From: an uncultured Actinomycetes bacterium
Lineage (GTDB): Bacteria; Actinomycetota; Acidimicrobiia; Acidimicrobiales; RAAP-2
Assembly: GCA_903893955.1 (NCBI GenBank)
Contig: CAITOG010000255.1
Span: 1 to 6,111, forward strand
Length of the DNA stretch: 6,111 nt
Reading direction: 5' to 3'
In this document: piece by piece, positions 1-5,982 of the stretch
Numbering within the stretch: the stretch's first letter is position 1
Layout: each line of letters begins with the position of its first letter
Program-made: the position numbers and the translations under genes
Notes under the pieces: generated by a model
The model's input: the letters and a program-made list of their open reading frames with translations, nothing else
What the model was told of the DNA's origin: nothing
Database searches by the model: none

Positions 1-1
1 G

Positions 2-109
2 AACCGCCGAGGTTCCGACGTTCCAGAGCGAGGGGTCGATGCCGAGCAGTTCGTTCACGATGTGGTGGCCGAGATCGACGAGCGGCGGAGTCCCGAGAGG
101 GCGTCCTAG
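2..109 (+). CDS. thrS: Threonyl-tRNA synthetase, C-terminal fragment
   Basis: The window opens inside a gene whose last 35 codons are read in the frame starting at base 2 and end at the TAG at 107-109. The visible tail begins NRRGSDVPERGVDAEQFVHD and runs on through VVAEIDERR. It resembles the extreme end of the anticodon-binding domain of class II threonyl-tRNA synthetase, where a short basic turn is followed by a helix of the form xxFVxxVVAEI. The enzyme charges tRNA-Thr with threonine in the cytoplasm. Catalytic motifs and the zinc site lie upstream, outside the window. The call rests partly on context, because thrS directly precedes a HIT gene and pgsA in mycobacteria. A fragment this short would not be decisive alone. 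Confidence 0.75.
   Translation, partial: NRRGSDVPERGVDAEQFVHDVVAEIDERRSPERAS
95..101 (+). promoter_or_regulatory. Ribosome binding site for the HIT gene, inside the end of thrS
   Basis: GAGAGGG lies 8 bases before the GTG at 110 and supports that start. The site is within the last codons of thrS, so the two genes are likely translationally coupled. Confidence 0.5.
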
Positions 110-610
110 GTGCTCGAGCGGCTCTGGGCTGGCTGGCGCTCGTCGTATGTCACCGGAGCGACCGCTGACCGACACGAGGCGGGAGGATGTGTCTTCTGCT
201 CCCTCGCCGAGGAGCCAGTCGACCCAGCGACCGGGGTGGTGGCCCACGGTGAGCGCACCTTCTGTGTCTTGAACGCCTACCCCTACGGGTCAGGCCACCT
301 GCTGGTGCTGCCTCGTCGGCACGTGAGCTCGCTCGGATCGCTCGACGACGACGAGGCGATCGAGCTCTGGGATCTGGCTCGCCGGGCGGTGTCGGCTCTC
401 GAGACCGCCTATCGGCCAGAGGGCATCAACCTCGGCGCCAATCTCGGCGAGGCCGCTGGTGCCGGCATCCCGGCGCATCTCCATCTCCACGTGCTGCCGC
501 GGTGGAATGGCGACACCAACTTCATGACGTCGATCGCCGAGACTCGAGTGCTGCCCGAGTCGCTCTCGACAACCTGGGCCAAGGTCGCTGCGGCATTCGA
601 AGCTGAGTGA
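110..610 (+). CDS. HIT-family protein, Ap4A phosphorylase-like (Rv2613c type)
   Basis: This 166-residue cytoplasmic protein belongs to the histidine-triad nucleotide hydrolase/transferase superfamily. The triad is seen as HLHLHVLPRW, with H123, H125 and H127; H125 is expected to be the nucleotidylated residue. It is preceded by GANLGEAAGAGIPA (residues 109-122), the phosphate-binding approach seen in Fhit-like members. An N-terminal CVFC pair (C27, C30) is a likely zinc ligand set. The N-terminus LERLWAGWRSSYV matches the opening typical of the actinobacterial group that includes M. tuberculosis Rv2613c, described as a diadenosine tetraphosphate phosphorylase. By homology it would split Ap4A with phosphate. 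The GTG start abuts the thrS stop with no spacer, so the pair is probably co-transcribed. Physiological substrate is inference; family assignment is firm. Confidence 0.9.
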   Translation: MLERLWAGWRSSYVTGATADRHEAGGCVFCSLAEEPVDPATGVVAHGERTFCVLNAYPYGSGHLLVLPRRHVSSLGSLDDDEAIELWDLARRAVSALETAYRPEGINLGANLGEAAGAGIPAHLHLHVLPRWNGDTNFMTSIAETRVLPESLSTTWAKVAAAFEAE

Positions 611-633
611 AGCCATCTCTGCGGGTGCGCTCG

Positions 634-642
634 TAGTACCAT
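634..642 (+). promoter_or_regulatory. Possible -10 element upstream of pgsA
   Basis: TAGTACCAT contains two overlapping TANNNT-like hexamers (TAGTAC, TACCAT) in the 118-base gap after the HIT gene. No convincing -35 box is visible at the usual distance. If used, it would give a leader of about 80 bases. The call is weak and rests mainly on position and on resemblance to the GTAG-containing boxes before pdxS and yebC. Confidence 0.3.
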
Positions 643-657
643 AGGAAGCGGAAGCAA

Positions 658-718
658 CGCTCCATCGAGGAGCGGGGCCGTTGTGGCCCACGATCCAGCG
701 GCGGCACCGCAGCTGCCG
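658..718 (+). other. Three short hairpins in the pgsA leader
   Basis: Three inverted repeats lie in order: CGCTCC/GGAGCG (658-663 with 669-674, 5-base loop), GGGCC/GGCCC (675-679 with 685-689, 5-base loop) and CGGCA/TGCCG (702-706 with 714-718, 7-base loop). The first two abut, and the last ends on the first base of the pgsA Shine-Dalgarno sequence. No T-tract follows, so they do not form a standard terminator. In DNA this GC-rich short stems also arise by chance. No known riboswitch was recognised. Confidence 0.35.
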
Positions 719-724
719 GGGAGG
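718..724 (+). promoter_or_regulatory. Ribosome binding site of pgsA, decides the start
   Basis: GGGGAGG ends four bases before the ATG at 729. It favours that codon over the upstream in-frame TTG at 681, whose added residues do not resemble the family. Confidence 0.7.
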
Positions 725-728
725 CGAG

Positions 729-1520
729 ATGTTCGACGGTCGGTGGCGGGGTGCGGTGGATGCCAAGACGCAACCTGTCGGCAAGTGGCTCCAGGGCCAT
801 GGAATCACCGCTGATGTTTTGACCGCAACAGGCCTCGTCTCGGCGACGTTGACCGCCTTTGCGGTGGCGACTGGCCATCTGCTCCTTGCGGTGTTCCTTT
901 TGACGCTGACTGGTGCGCACGATCTCTTCGACGGTCCTGTGGCCAAGGCTGCGGGAACCACCTCGGTGAGAGGCGCCTTCTTCGACTCCGTCACCGACCG
1001 CGTGGCTGACGCTGTCTTGATGTGTGGCGTGGCGTGGTACCTCATCTCTGAGGGACGCGGGCATCTTGCCATCCTGCCGATCGCGATCCTTGGCGTCACG
1101 GCGCTGGTTTCCTATGAGCGAGCGAAGGCTGACGCCCTCGGCCTCGACGCCGGCAAGGGCGGTCTGATGGAGCGAGCTGAGCGGATGATCCTGCTCGGGC
1201 TCGGCTTCTTGATCTCGCCTCTCCTCGTCCCAGTGCTGTGGGTGCTGCTGGTCTTGACCGCCGGCACCGCGGTTGGACGTTTCGTGCGTATCTGGCGCGC
1301 AGCGAGCGAAGTTTCTCCCCAGGCGGTCCAGCGTCGTCGGGCGCGGATGGTCGACTCGAGGTTCCGTGAGTGGCGCCAGCGTGCCACCGACGGGATGGCA
1401 CAGGGTCGCAGCCAGGCGGCGTTCAGCCGCTTCCAAGCCCGTCGTGAAGGTGAGCGGAGCGCTCGACCCCGACGGACGACCTGGGCCCGATCGGGCCGAG
1501 GTACCGCTCCTCGGGATTGA
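729..1520 (+). CDS. pgsA: Phosphatidylinositol phosphate synthase (CDP-alcohol phosphotransferase)
   Basis: This 263-residue integral membrane enzyme is expected to join CDP-diacylglycerol and inositol 3-phosphate into PI-phosphate, the precursor of PI and PI-mannosides. The CDP-alcohol phosphotransferase motif is present as D65-L-F-D68-G69-x-x-A72-K73, then G82-x3-D86-x3-D90, with the four metal-binding aspartates at correct spacing. The usual Arg after the Ala is Lys73. A following stretch, SYERAKADALGLDAGKGG (128-145) then ERAERM, is typical of the actinobacterial PI-phosphate synthase subgroup and argues against PG-phosphate synthase. Hydrophobic segments lie near 28-47, 49-62, 92-107, 112-128, 151-166 and 167-183. 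Residues 184-263 form an Arg-rich tail (22 Arg, no Lys), making it longer than the roughly 217-residue M. tuberculosis PgsA1. Start chosen from the GGGGAGG site. The tail end has weak codon bias. Confidence 0.88.
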   Translation: MFDGRWRGAVDAKTQPVGKWLQGHGITADVLTATGLVSATLTAFAVATGHLLLAVFLLTLTGAHDLFDGPVAKAAGTTSVRGAFFDSVTDRVADAVLMCGVAWYLISEGRGHLAILPIAILGVTALVSYERAKADALGLDAGKGGLMERAERMILLGLGFLISPLLVPVLWVLLVLTAGTAVGRFVRIWRAASEVSPQAVQRRRARMVDSRFREWRQRATDGMAQGRSQAAFSRFQARREGERSARPRRTTWARSGRGTAPRD

Positions 1521-1528
1521 GCACCTTG

Positions 1529-2437
1529 ATGGCGAGCGACGCCGACCGTCGGCGCTATCTGCTGTGGCGTTCGCTCGGCACTGTGCTCGAGCAGCTTCCG
1601 GTGGGCTTCGCTGTGAAGGTGGCTGAAGCGGTCGGCTGGACCATCGGCGCACGGCGAGGTCCTGCCCGATCGATCGCCGAGGCAAACCTGCGGCAGCTCG
1701 TCGAGCATGGGAGCGATGAACCCATCGATCAGGCGGTGCTCGATCGGTGGGTCCGTCGCTACGTGGCGAGCTACGCCCGCTATTGGGCCGAGGGGGCGAC
1801 GCTCCCTGGCTTGACGCCTGGAGGGCTGCATCAGGCGATCGAGCTGGTCGAGGGTCGCGAAGAGCTCGATCGGGCCATGGCGCTGGGACGGGGTGCGATC
1901 GTGGCTCTCCCTCACGTCGGGAGCTGGGAGTGGGGTGGTGGGTTCCTCGCACGGATCGGCCACCCGATGCTGGCTGTCGCTGAAGAGCTCGAACCTCCGG
2001 AGCTCTTCGAGTGGTTCATCGCCAAGCGCGAGGCCATCGGGCTCCAGATCACACCGCTGGACCGCAACGCCGGGAAGGTCTTGTTGTCGACCCTCTCTGA
2101 TGGCGGCCTCGTCGGTCTGCTCTGTGACCGGGACATCACCGGTGACGGTATTGAGGTCGAGCTGCTCGGCCGACGCGCCAAGGTGCCTGCTGGTCCGGCC
2201 ACTCTCGCGCTGCGGACCGGGGCGCCGCTGCTGCCAGGCGTGGTCTACTCAGGACCAGGCGGCGACCACTGTGCCCACATCTTGCCGCCGCTCGATACCG
2301 AGCGAAGGGGGCGTCTCCGTGAGGATGTGACTCGGGTGACTCAAGCGCTCAGCGACGAGATGAGCGGGCTGATCCGGCGTCGCCCGGAACAGTGGCATGT
2401 CTTCTCGGATCCATTCGTCGACGGCACGGGGCAGTGA
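1529..2437 (+). CDS. patA: Phosphatidylinositol mannoside acyltransferase (PatA-like, LpxL/HtrB family)
   Basis: From the ATG at 1529 this gives 302 residues, close to mycobacterial PatA (about 316). The LpxL/HtrB-type acyltransferase signature is seen as PHVGSWEW, with H129 and E134 forming the HX4E motif; H129 is the expected catalytic base. Other family blocks are SYARYW (81-86), the CDRD stretch (199-202), which may carry an acidic partner residue, and KVPAGPATLALRTGA (218-232). By homology it transfers palmitate from acyl-CoA to the 2-mannose of PIM1/PIM2 at the cytoplasmic membrane face. Flanking pgsA and pimA support this over a lipid A role. Start is uncertain: in-frame TTG codons at 1517 (overlapping the pgsA TGA) and 1526 are alternatives, and no clear Shine-Dalgarno decides. 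Its stop overlaps the pimA GTG in a GTGA arrangement. Confidence 0.87.
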   Translation: MASDADRRRYLLWRSLGTVLEQLPVGFAVKVAEAVGWTIGARRGPARSIAEANLRQLVEHGSDEPIDQAVLDRWVRRYVASYARYWAEGATLPGLTPGGLHQAIELVEGREELDRAMALGRGAIVALPHVGSWEWGGGFLARIGHPMLAVAEELEPPELFEWFIAKREAIGLQITPLDRNAGKVLLSTLSDGGLVGLLCDRDITGDGIEVELLGRRAKVPAGPATLALRTGAPLLPGVVYSGPGGDHCAHILPPLDTERRGRLREDVTRVTQALSDEMSGLIRRRPEQWHVFSDPFVDGTGQ

Positions 2438-3513
2438 GCGGCTCGCAAGCGGTCGCCTTGGTGTGCCCCTATGACCTGAACGTCCCTGGGGGCGTGCAGG
2501 GACAGGTCGTGATGATGGCGCTCGAGCTCGCTCGTCGGGGACGTCGCGTGCTCGTGGCCAGCCCGGGTGGGCGGCCGACGGAGCTCGAAGGGGCACGCGT
2601 CGAACACCTCGCAGCTGGGCAAACTCGCACGGTGGCAGCCAACGGGTCAGCTGCACCTGTCTCCTTCGACCTGCTGGCAGCCCACAAGGTCGCAGGCATG
2701 CTTCGCTCCAGCGATGTCGGGGTGATCCATCTGCACGAGCCCCTCGCTCCGGTGGTGGGGTGGCCAGCACTGCTCGTGCAGCGACACGGGCTCGTCGGGA
2801 CCTTCCATCGCAGCGGCGTCGACCGGACCTATCGACTGGCTGGCGCTGGGCTCGGGTGGCTGGCGAGGCGGCTGGATGTCGCCGTCGCTGTCGCACCGGC
2901 GGCAGCCGAGACCGCGCACGAGGTCATCGGTCTGTCACCAGAGGTCCTCTTCAACGGGATCGATCTCGTCGCCTATGCCGCAGCGGTGCCGTGGCCGACC
3001 TCTGGTCCGACCTGCCTCTTCCTCGGGCGAGATGAGGCCCGCAAGGGCCGTGACGTGCTGTTGGCAGCGTCACAGCTGCTCGAAGCGGGGACCACGCTCT
3101 GGGTCTGCGGCGAACCTCCAGCTGGGTGGCGAGAACCTCGAAGGTCTCGAGTCGAGTTCTTGGGCGTGATCTCGGAGGAGGAGAAGCGCCAACGGCTCCG
3201 CGGGTCCGACGTCCTGGTAGCGCCTGCGCTCGGTGGCGAGTCGTTCGGGATGGTCCTGCTCGAGGGCCTCGCAGCTGGTGCGTCGGTGGTGGCCTCTGAC
3301 ATCGACGGCTATCGCCAGGCGCTTGGCGGAGCTGGCATCCTCGTAGAGCCAGGCGACCCCGCAGCGCTGGCGGCTGGGATCACCTCGGCACTCTCGTTCC
3401 CACGCAGCGATGCCCCAGCACCTCGTGCCAATGAGTTCTCGATCAGGTCACTCGTCGATCGCTACGAGGAGCTCTACGTCGAGGCGTCGGACCGTGCGCG
3501 CAGGAGAAAGTAG
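2434..3513 (+). CDS. pimA: Phosphatidylinositol alpha-mannosyltransferase PimA (GT4 family)
   Basis: This 359-residue GT-B glycosyltransferase is expected to transfer mannose from GDP-mannose to the 2-position of the PI inositol ring, the first step of PIM synthesis, on the inner membrane face. The N-terminus VCPYDLNVPGGVQGQV (10-25) carries the GG loop. IHLHEP (98-103) and GTFHRS (122-127, H125) follow, and then FNGID opens the second domain. The donor site shows FLGRDEARKG (R199, K204) and the EX7E pair E269/E277 within GGESFGMVLLEGLAAGASVVASD. All of these align by eye with M. tuberculosis PimA. The GTG start at 2434 overlaps the patA stop by four bases and puts the conserved VCPY block at the right distance. 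An upstream ATG at 2392 would add 14 residues unlike the family. Translation is probably coupled to patA. Confidence 0.92.
   Translation: MSGSQAVALVCPYDLNVPGGVQGQVVMMALELARRGRRVLVASPGGRPTELEGARVEHLAAGQTRTVAANGSAAPVSFDLLAAHKVAGMLRSSDVGVIHLHEPLAPVVGWPALLVQRHGLVGTFHRSGVDRTYRLAGAGLGWLARRLDVAVAVAPAAAETAHEVIGLSPEVLFNGIDLVAYAAAVPWPTSGPTCLFLGRDEARKGRDVLLAASQLLEAGTTLWVCGEPPAGWREPRRSRVEFLGVISEEEKRQRLRGSDVLVAPALGGESFGMVLLEGLAAGASVVASDIDGYRQALGGAGILVEPGDPAALAAGITSALSFPRSDAPAPRANEFSIRSLVDRYEELYVEASDRARRRK
3502..3506 (+). promoter_or_regulatory. Ribosome binding site favouring a TTG start
   Basis: AGGAG inside the last pimA codons lies 8 bases before the TTG at 3515 but 17 before the ATG at 3524. Spacing therefore favours TTG as the start of the M48-like gene. 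Confidence 0.5.
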
Positions 3514-3514
3514 T

Positions 3515-4438
3515 TTGTCCGACATGGCGCAGCAGCAGCGGAATCGGAACCGCAACCAGAGGGGCCAGCAGCGCAGCCGAAAGCGTCGCACAGGCGGGGC
3601 CGAGCGACGGGTCGCAGGGCTTGCGACGCTGCCGCCGCCAGAAGGTCCTCTGCTCGGCATCGACGAGGAGCGGGCAAGAAACGACCGTTGGGGCATCGTT
3701 GCCGCCGTGGTGATCGGCGTGGTGATCGGTCCGATCGCTGGGTTGGTGGCGCTGCCGCTGAACGTCTGGGCGGCGCTCGCTGTCGGGATCCTCACTGGCG
3801 TGCTCGCCGCCATCGCAGTCCCGCGAGCGGCCGTCTTCGGAGCGGTCCGCCTCGTCTCCGGGGCCCCTGTCGAGCCCTCGAGCGTGCCCCGGGTGGCGAC
3901 CTTGCTCGAGGGGCTCTGCGCCACCTTCGGCGTCGCACAGCCGGAGCTGTCGATCCTTCCGGATCCGGTCCGCAATGCTGCGATCGTGGCTCGGAAGGGC
4001 CAGACCACCTTGGTGCTGACGACTGGTCTCGTGACCGACCTGACCTTGGTCGAGATGGAGGGCGTGCTGGCCCACCTGCTTGCTCGGCAGCGTCTCGCCG
4101 CTGTCCATCGCTCGACCCTCGGCGCCGGCCTCGCGATCATCCTTGGCCCGATCGGCCGGCGCCCTGGCGTTGCGCACCGCCTCACCGGTCGTGCGGGGCT
4201 GTTTCGAGCCGACGAGATCGCTGCCGTCACTGTGCGGTATCCGACCGGTCTGGCTGGCGCACTCGGCTCCATGGTTCAGGGTCCGCTTCCGAGCGAGGGC
4301 TCAATGTTCTCGTCGTCGGTCTATGCCGCCACCCGCTGGCTGTTCATCGACCCCTCGATCGGTCGTCGCACTCCAGAGGAGGAGCAGGGCGATGTCGATG
4401 CGACCAGCGTGCGCCGAGCTGCTCTCGAGGAGTGGTAG
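3515..4438 (+). CDS. M48/HtpX-like membrane protein with degenerate zinc site (predicted pseudoprotease)
   Basis: Starting at TTG 3515 this encodes 307 residues (304 from ATG 3524). Residues 5-27 are low-complexity and strongly basic, rich in Arg, Gln and Asn. Two adjacent membrane segments follow, near 61-80 and 85-108. Residues 120-250 resemble the M48 (HtpX-type) peptidase core: a LLEGLCATFGVAQPELSILP stretch, then RNAAIV (family NAFA), LVLTTGLV, LTLVEMEGVLAHLLARQR, a third hydrophobic segment near 203-213, and ADEIAAVTVRYPTGLAGAL, which aligns with the ExxADxxAA region before the usual GL..AL. The zinc motif HExxH is here H187-LLA-R191, and the third-ligand Glu also appears missing. Peptidase activity is thus unlikely. 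The frame is intact, so this is not a pseudogene. It sits one base after pimA and is probably in the same operon. Its role is unknown. Confidence 0.7.
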   Translation: MSDMAQQQRNRNRNQRGQQRSRKRRTGGAERRVAGLATLPPPEGPLLGIDEERARNDRWGIVAAVVIGVVIGPIAGLVALPLNVWAALAVGILTGVLAAIAVPRAAVFGAVRLVSGAPVEPSSVPRVATLLEGLCATFGVAQPELSILPDPVRNAAIVARKGQTTLVLTTGLVTDLTLVEMEGVLAHLLARQRLAAVHRSTLGAGLAIILGPIGRRPGVAHRLTGRAGLFRADEIAAVTVRYPTGLAGALGSMVQGPLPSEGSMFSSSVYAATRWLFIDPSIGRRTPEEEQGDVDATSVRRAALEEW

Positions 4439-4461
4439 GCCGAGCAGGTCCATCACCCCGG

Positions 4462-4467
4462 TAGGAT
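4462..4467 (+). promoter_or_regulatory. -10 element for a leaderless pdxS transcript
   Basis: TAGGAT fits the actinobacterial TANNNT -10 pattern and ends exactly 7 bases before the ATG at 4475. That is the spacing expected if transcription starts on the A of the start codon. No clear -35 box is visible. Confidence 0.5.
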
Positions 4468-4474
4468 GACTGCC

Positions 4475-5383
4475 ATGGATACGGGCACGACCTCGAACGA
4501 CCACGGCCGCGCGACTGGGACCTTCCGGGTCAAGCGCGGCCTCGCAGACATGCTCAGAGGCGGTGTGATCATGGATGTGGTCAACGCCGAGCAGGCCAAG
4601 ATCGCCGAGGACGCCGGAGCGGTCTCGGTGATGGCACTCGAGAGGGTTCCCGCCGACATCCGTCGCGACGGTGGCGTGGCGCGCATGAGCGATCCAGAGC
4701 TGATCGAGGGCATCCAGGCAGCCGTGACGATCCCGGTGATGGCCAAGGCACGCATCGGGCACTTCGCCGAAGCACAGGTCCTCCAGGCGCTCGACGTCGA
4801 CTACATCGATGAGAGCGAGGTGCTGACCCCGGCCGATGAAGCCAACCACATCGACAAGTGGGCGTTCGATATCCCCTTTGTGTGTGGAGCCACCAATCTC
4901 GGCGAGGCACTGCGCCGGATCTCTGAGGGCGCGGCGATGATCCGCTCGAAGGGAGAGGCCGGAACGGGCAACATCGTCGAGGCTGTTCGACACCTGCGCT
5001 CGATTTTGGGGGACATCCGCAAGATCGGCGTGGCGGACGAGCCAGAGCTCTACGCCTGGGCCAAGGAGCTGCGTGCGCCGGTTGAGCTGGTGCGCGAGAT
5101 CGCAGAGACTGGGACGCTGCCGGTGCCCTTGTTCTGCGCTGGCGGGATTGCCACGCCGGCCGACGCCTCGCTGGTGCTCCAGCTCGGGGCCGAGGCTGTG
5201 TTCGTTGGTTCTGGCATCTTCAAGTCAGAGGAGCCCGCCAAGATGGCAGCCGCGATCGTCGAGGCGACGTCGAACTACACCGACGCTGGTCTCGTGGCCA
5301 AGGTGTCGCGAGGCTTGGGCGATGCGATGCCGGGCCAGGAGATGGGGCAGCTCGACCAGCGGCTCGCTGACCGCGGCTGGTAG
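4475..5383 (+). CDS. pdxS: Pyridoxal 5'-phosphate synthase subunit PdxS
   Basis: This 302-residue (beta/alpha)8-barrel protein condenses ribose 5-phosphate, glyceraldehyde 3-phosphate and ammonia into pyridoxal 5'-phosphate in the cytoplasm (DXP-independent route). Key residues are visible: D34 in VIMDV, K91 in PVMAKARIGH and K159 in RSKGEAGTGN. They correspond to D24, K81 and K149 of the Bacillus subtilis enzyme, with a constant offset of 10. The phosphate-binding parts CAGGIATPADA (221-231) and VFVGSGIF (242-249) are intact, and full family length is present. The N-terminus is about 10 residues longer than in Bacillus, ahead of the conserved KRGLADMLRGGVIMDV. ATG 4475 is chosen because of the -10 box 7 bases upstream; ATG 4466 overlaps that box and would add three residues. 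There is no Shine-Dalgarno sequence. Ammonia comes from PdxT, encoded two bases downstream. Confidence 0.96.
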   Translation: MDTGTTSNDHGRATGTFRVKRGLADMLRGGVIMDVVNAEQAKIAEDAGAVSVMALERVPADIRRDGGVARMSDPELIEGIQAAVTIPVMAKARIGHFAEAQVLQALDVDYIDESEVLTPADEANHIDKWAFDIPFVCGATNLGEALRRISEGAAMIRSKGEAGTGNIVEAVRHLRSILGDIRKIGVADEPELYAWAKELRAPVELVREIAETGTLPVPLFCAGGIATPADASLVLQLGAEAVFVGSGIFKSEEPAKMAAAIVEATSNYTDAGLVAKVSRGLGDAMPGQEMGQLDQRLADRGW

Positions 5384-5385
5384 CG

Positions 5386-5982
5386 ATGCGCGTCGGGATC
5401 CTCGCCCTCCAGGGCGATGTCCGTGAGCATGCTGCCGCCATTCATCGGCTCGGTGCCGAGCCAGTCGAGATCAGAACACCTGACGCGATCGATCACCTCG
5501 ACGCGCTGGTGCTGCCTGGTGGGGAGTCAACGACCATCAGCCTGCTGCTCGACCGCTCGGGACTGCGAGCACGTCTCGCCGCCTGGGTGAGTGCGGGGCG
5601 TCCGACGTTGGGCACCTGCGCCGGTTTGGTCTTGTTGGCAGACGAGGTGCTCGACGGCCGTCCTGATCAGCGGAGCATCGGCGGGCTCCCTATCGCTGTC
5701 CGCCGGAACGGCTTCGGCCGGCAGCGCTACTCGTTCGAGGCTGAGGTGCAGTCGAGCGATGGCGGCGAGCCGTTCGAGGCGGTGTTCATTAGGGCGCCTC
5801 GAATCGAACGCGTCCTCGACGGGACCACAGTCCTTGCGGAACTGGTGATCGACGGCAGCCCCGAGCCGGTGGTCGTGGAGTCCGGACATTGCATCGGATG
5901 CTCGTTCCACCCCGAGTTGGCTGGGGATGATCGCCTGCACCGTCGGCTCCTCGAGCTGGCTGAGACCACCACTGCGGTCTAG
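5386..5982 (+). CDS. pdxT: Pyridoxal 5'-phosphate synthase glutaminase subunit PdxT
   Basis: This 198-residue class I glutamine amidotransferase hydrolyses glutamine and channels the ammonia to PdxS in the 12+12 PLP synthase complex. The catalytic triad is visible: C78 in LGTCAGLVLL, and H175 and E177 in SFHPEL. Other PdxT signatures are the opening VGILALQGDVREH (3-15), PGGEST (44-49), RRNGFGRQRYSF (106-117) and FIRAPRIE (134-141). Length matches the family. ATG 5386 begins two bases after the pdxS stop, with only a weak Shine-Dalgarno sequence, which suggests translation by coupling to pdxS and balanced production of the two subunits. Nothing in the sequence suggests loss of function. Confidence 0.95.
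   Translation: MRVGILALQGDVREHAAAIHRLGAEPVEIRTPDAIDHLDALVLPGGESTTISLLLDRSGLRARLAAWVSAGRPTLGTCAGLVLLADEVLDGRPDQRSIGGLPIAVRRNGFGRQRYSFEAEVQSSDGGEPFEAVFIRAPRIERVLDGTTVLAELVIDGSPEPVVVESGHCIGCSFHPELAGDDRLHRRLLELAETTTAV

Noticed and set aside
681..728. TTG 681 as the pgsA start
   Set aside because: The extra 16 residues resemble no family member and the GGGGAGG site points to ATG 729.
1273..1626. A separate + strand gene in the third frame across the pgsA/patA junction
   Set aside because: It overlaps conserved coding sequence of both genes, has no recognisable domain and looks like a shadow frame, though the codon-position signal near its middle is reported as a finding.
522..1963. Long open frames on the minus strand opposite pgsA and patA (up to about 476 codons)
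   Set aside because: The translations are rich in Arg, Pro and Ser with no recognisable domain, as expected for antisense frames of high-GC coding DNA. The + strand there carries clear PgsA and PatA motifs.
2392..2433. ATG 2392 as the PimA start, adding 14 residues
   Set aside because: The added residues are unlike PimA and overlap conserved patA coding sequence; GTG 2434 gives the normal family N-terminus and a GTGA overlap.
3410..3514. ATG 3410 as the start of the M48-like gene
   Set aside because: It would overlap pimA by about 100 bases and adds a Ser/Arg-rich shadow sequence. TTG 3515 or ATG 3524 lies just after the pimA stop, with AGGAG at good spacing for TTG.
3515..4438. M48-like gene as a decayed pseudogene
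   Set aside because: The frame is uninterrupted, third positions are GC-rich as in neighbouring genes, and non-catalytic family features are kept. Loss of the zinc motif alone is not evidence of decay.
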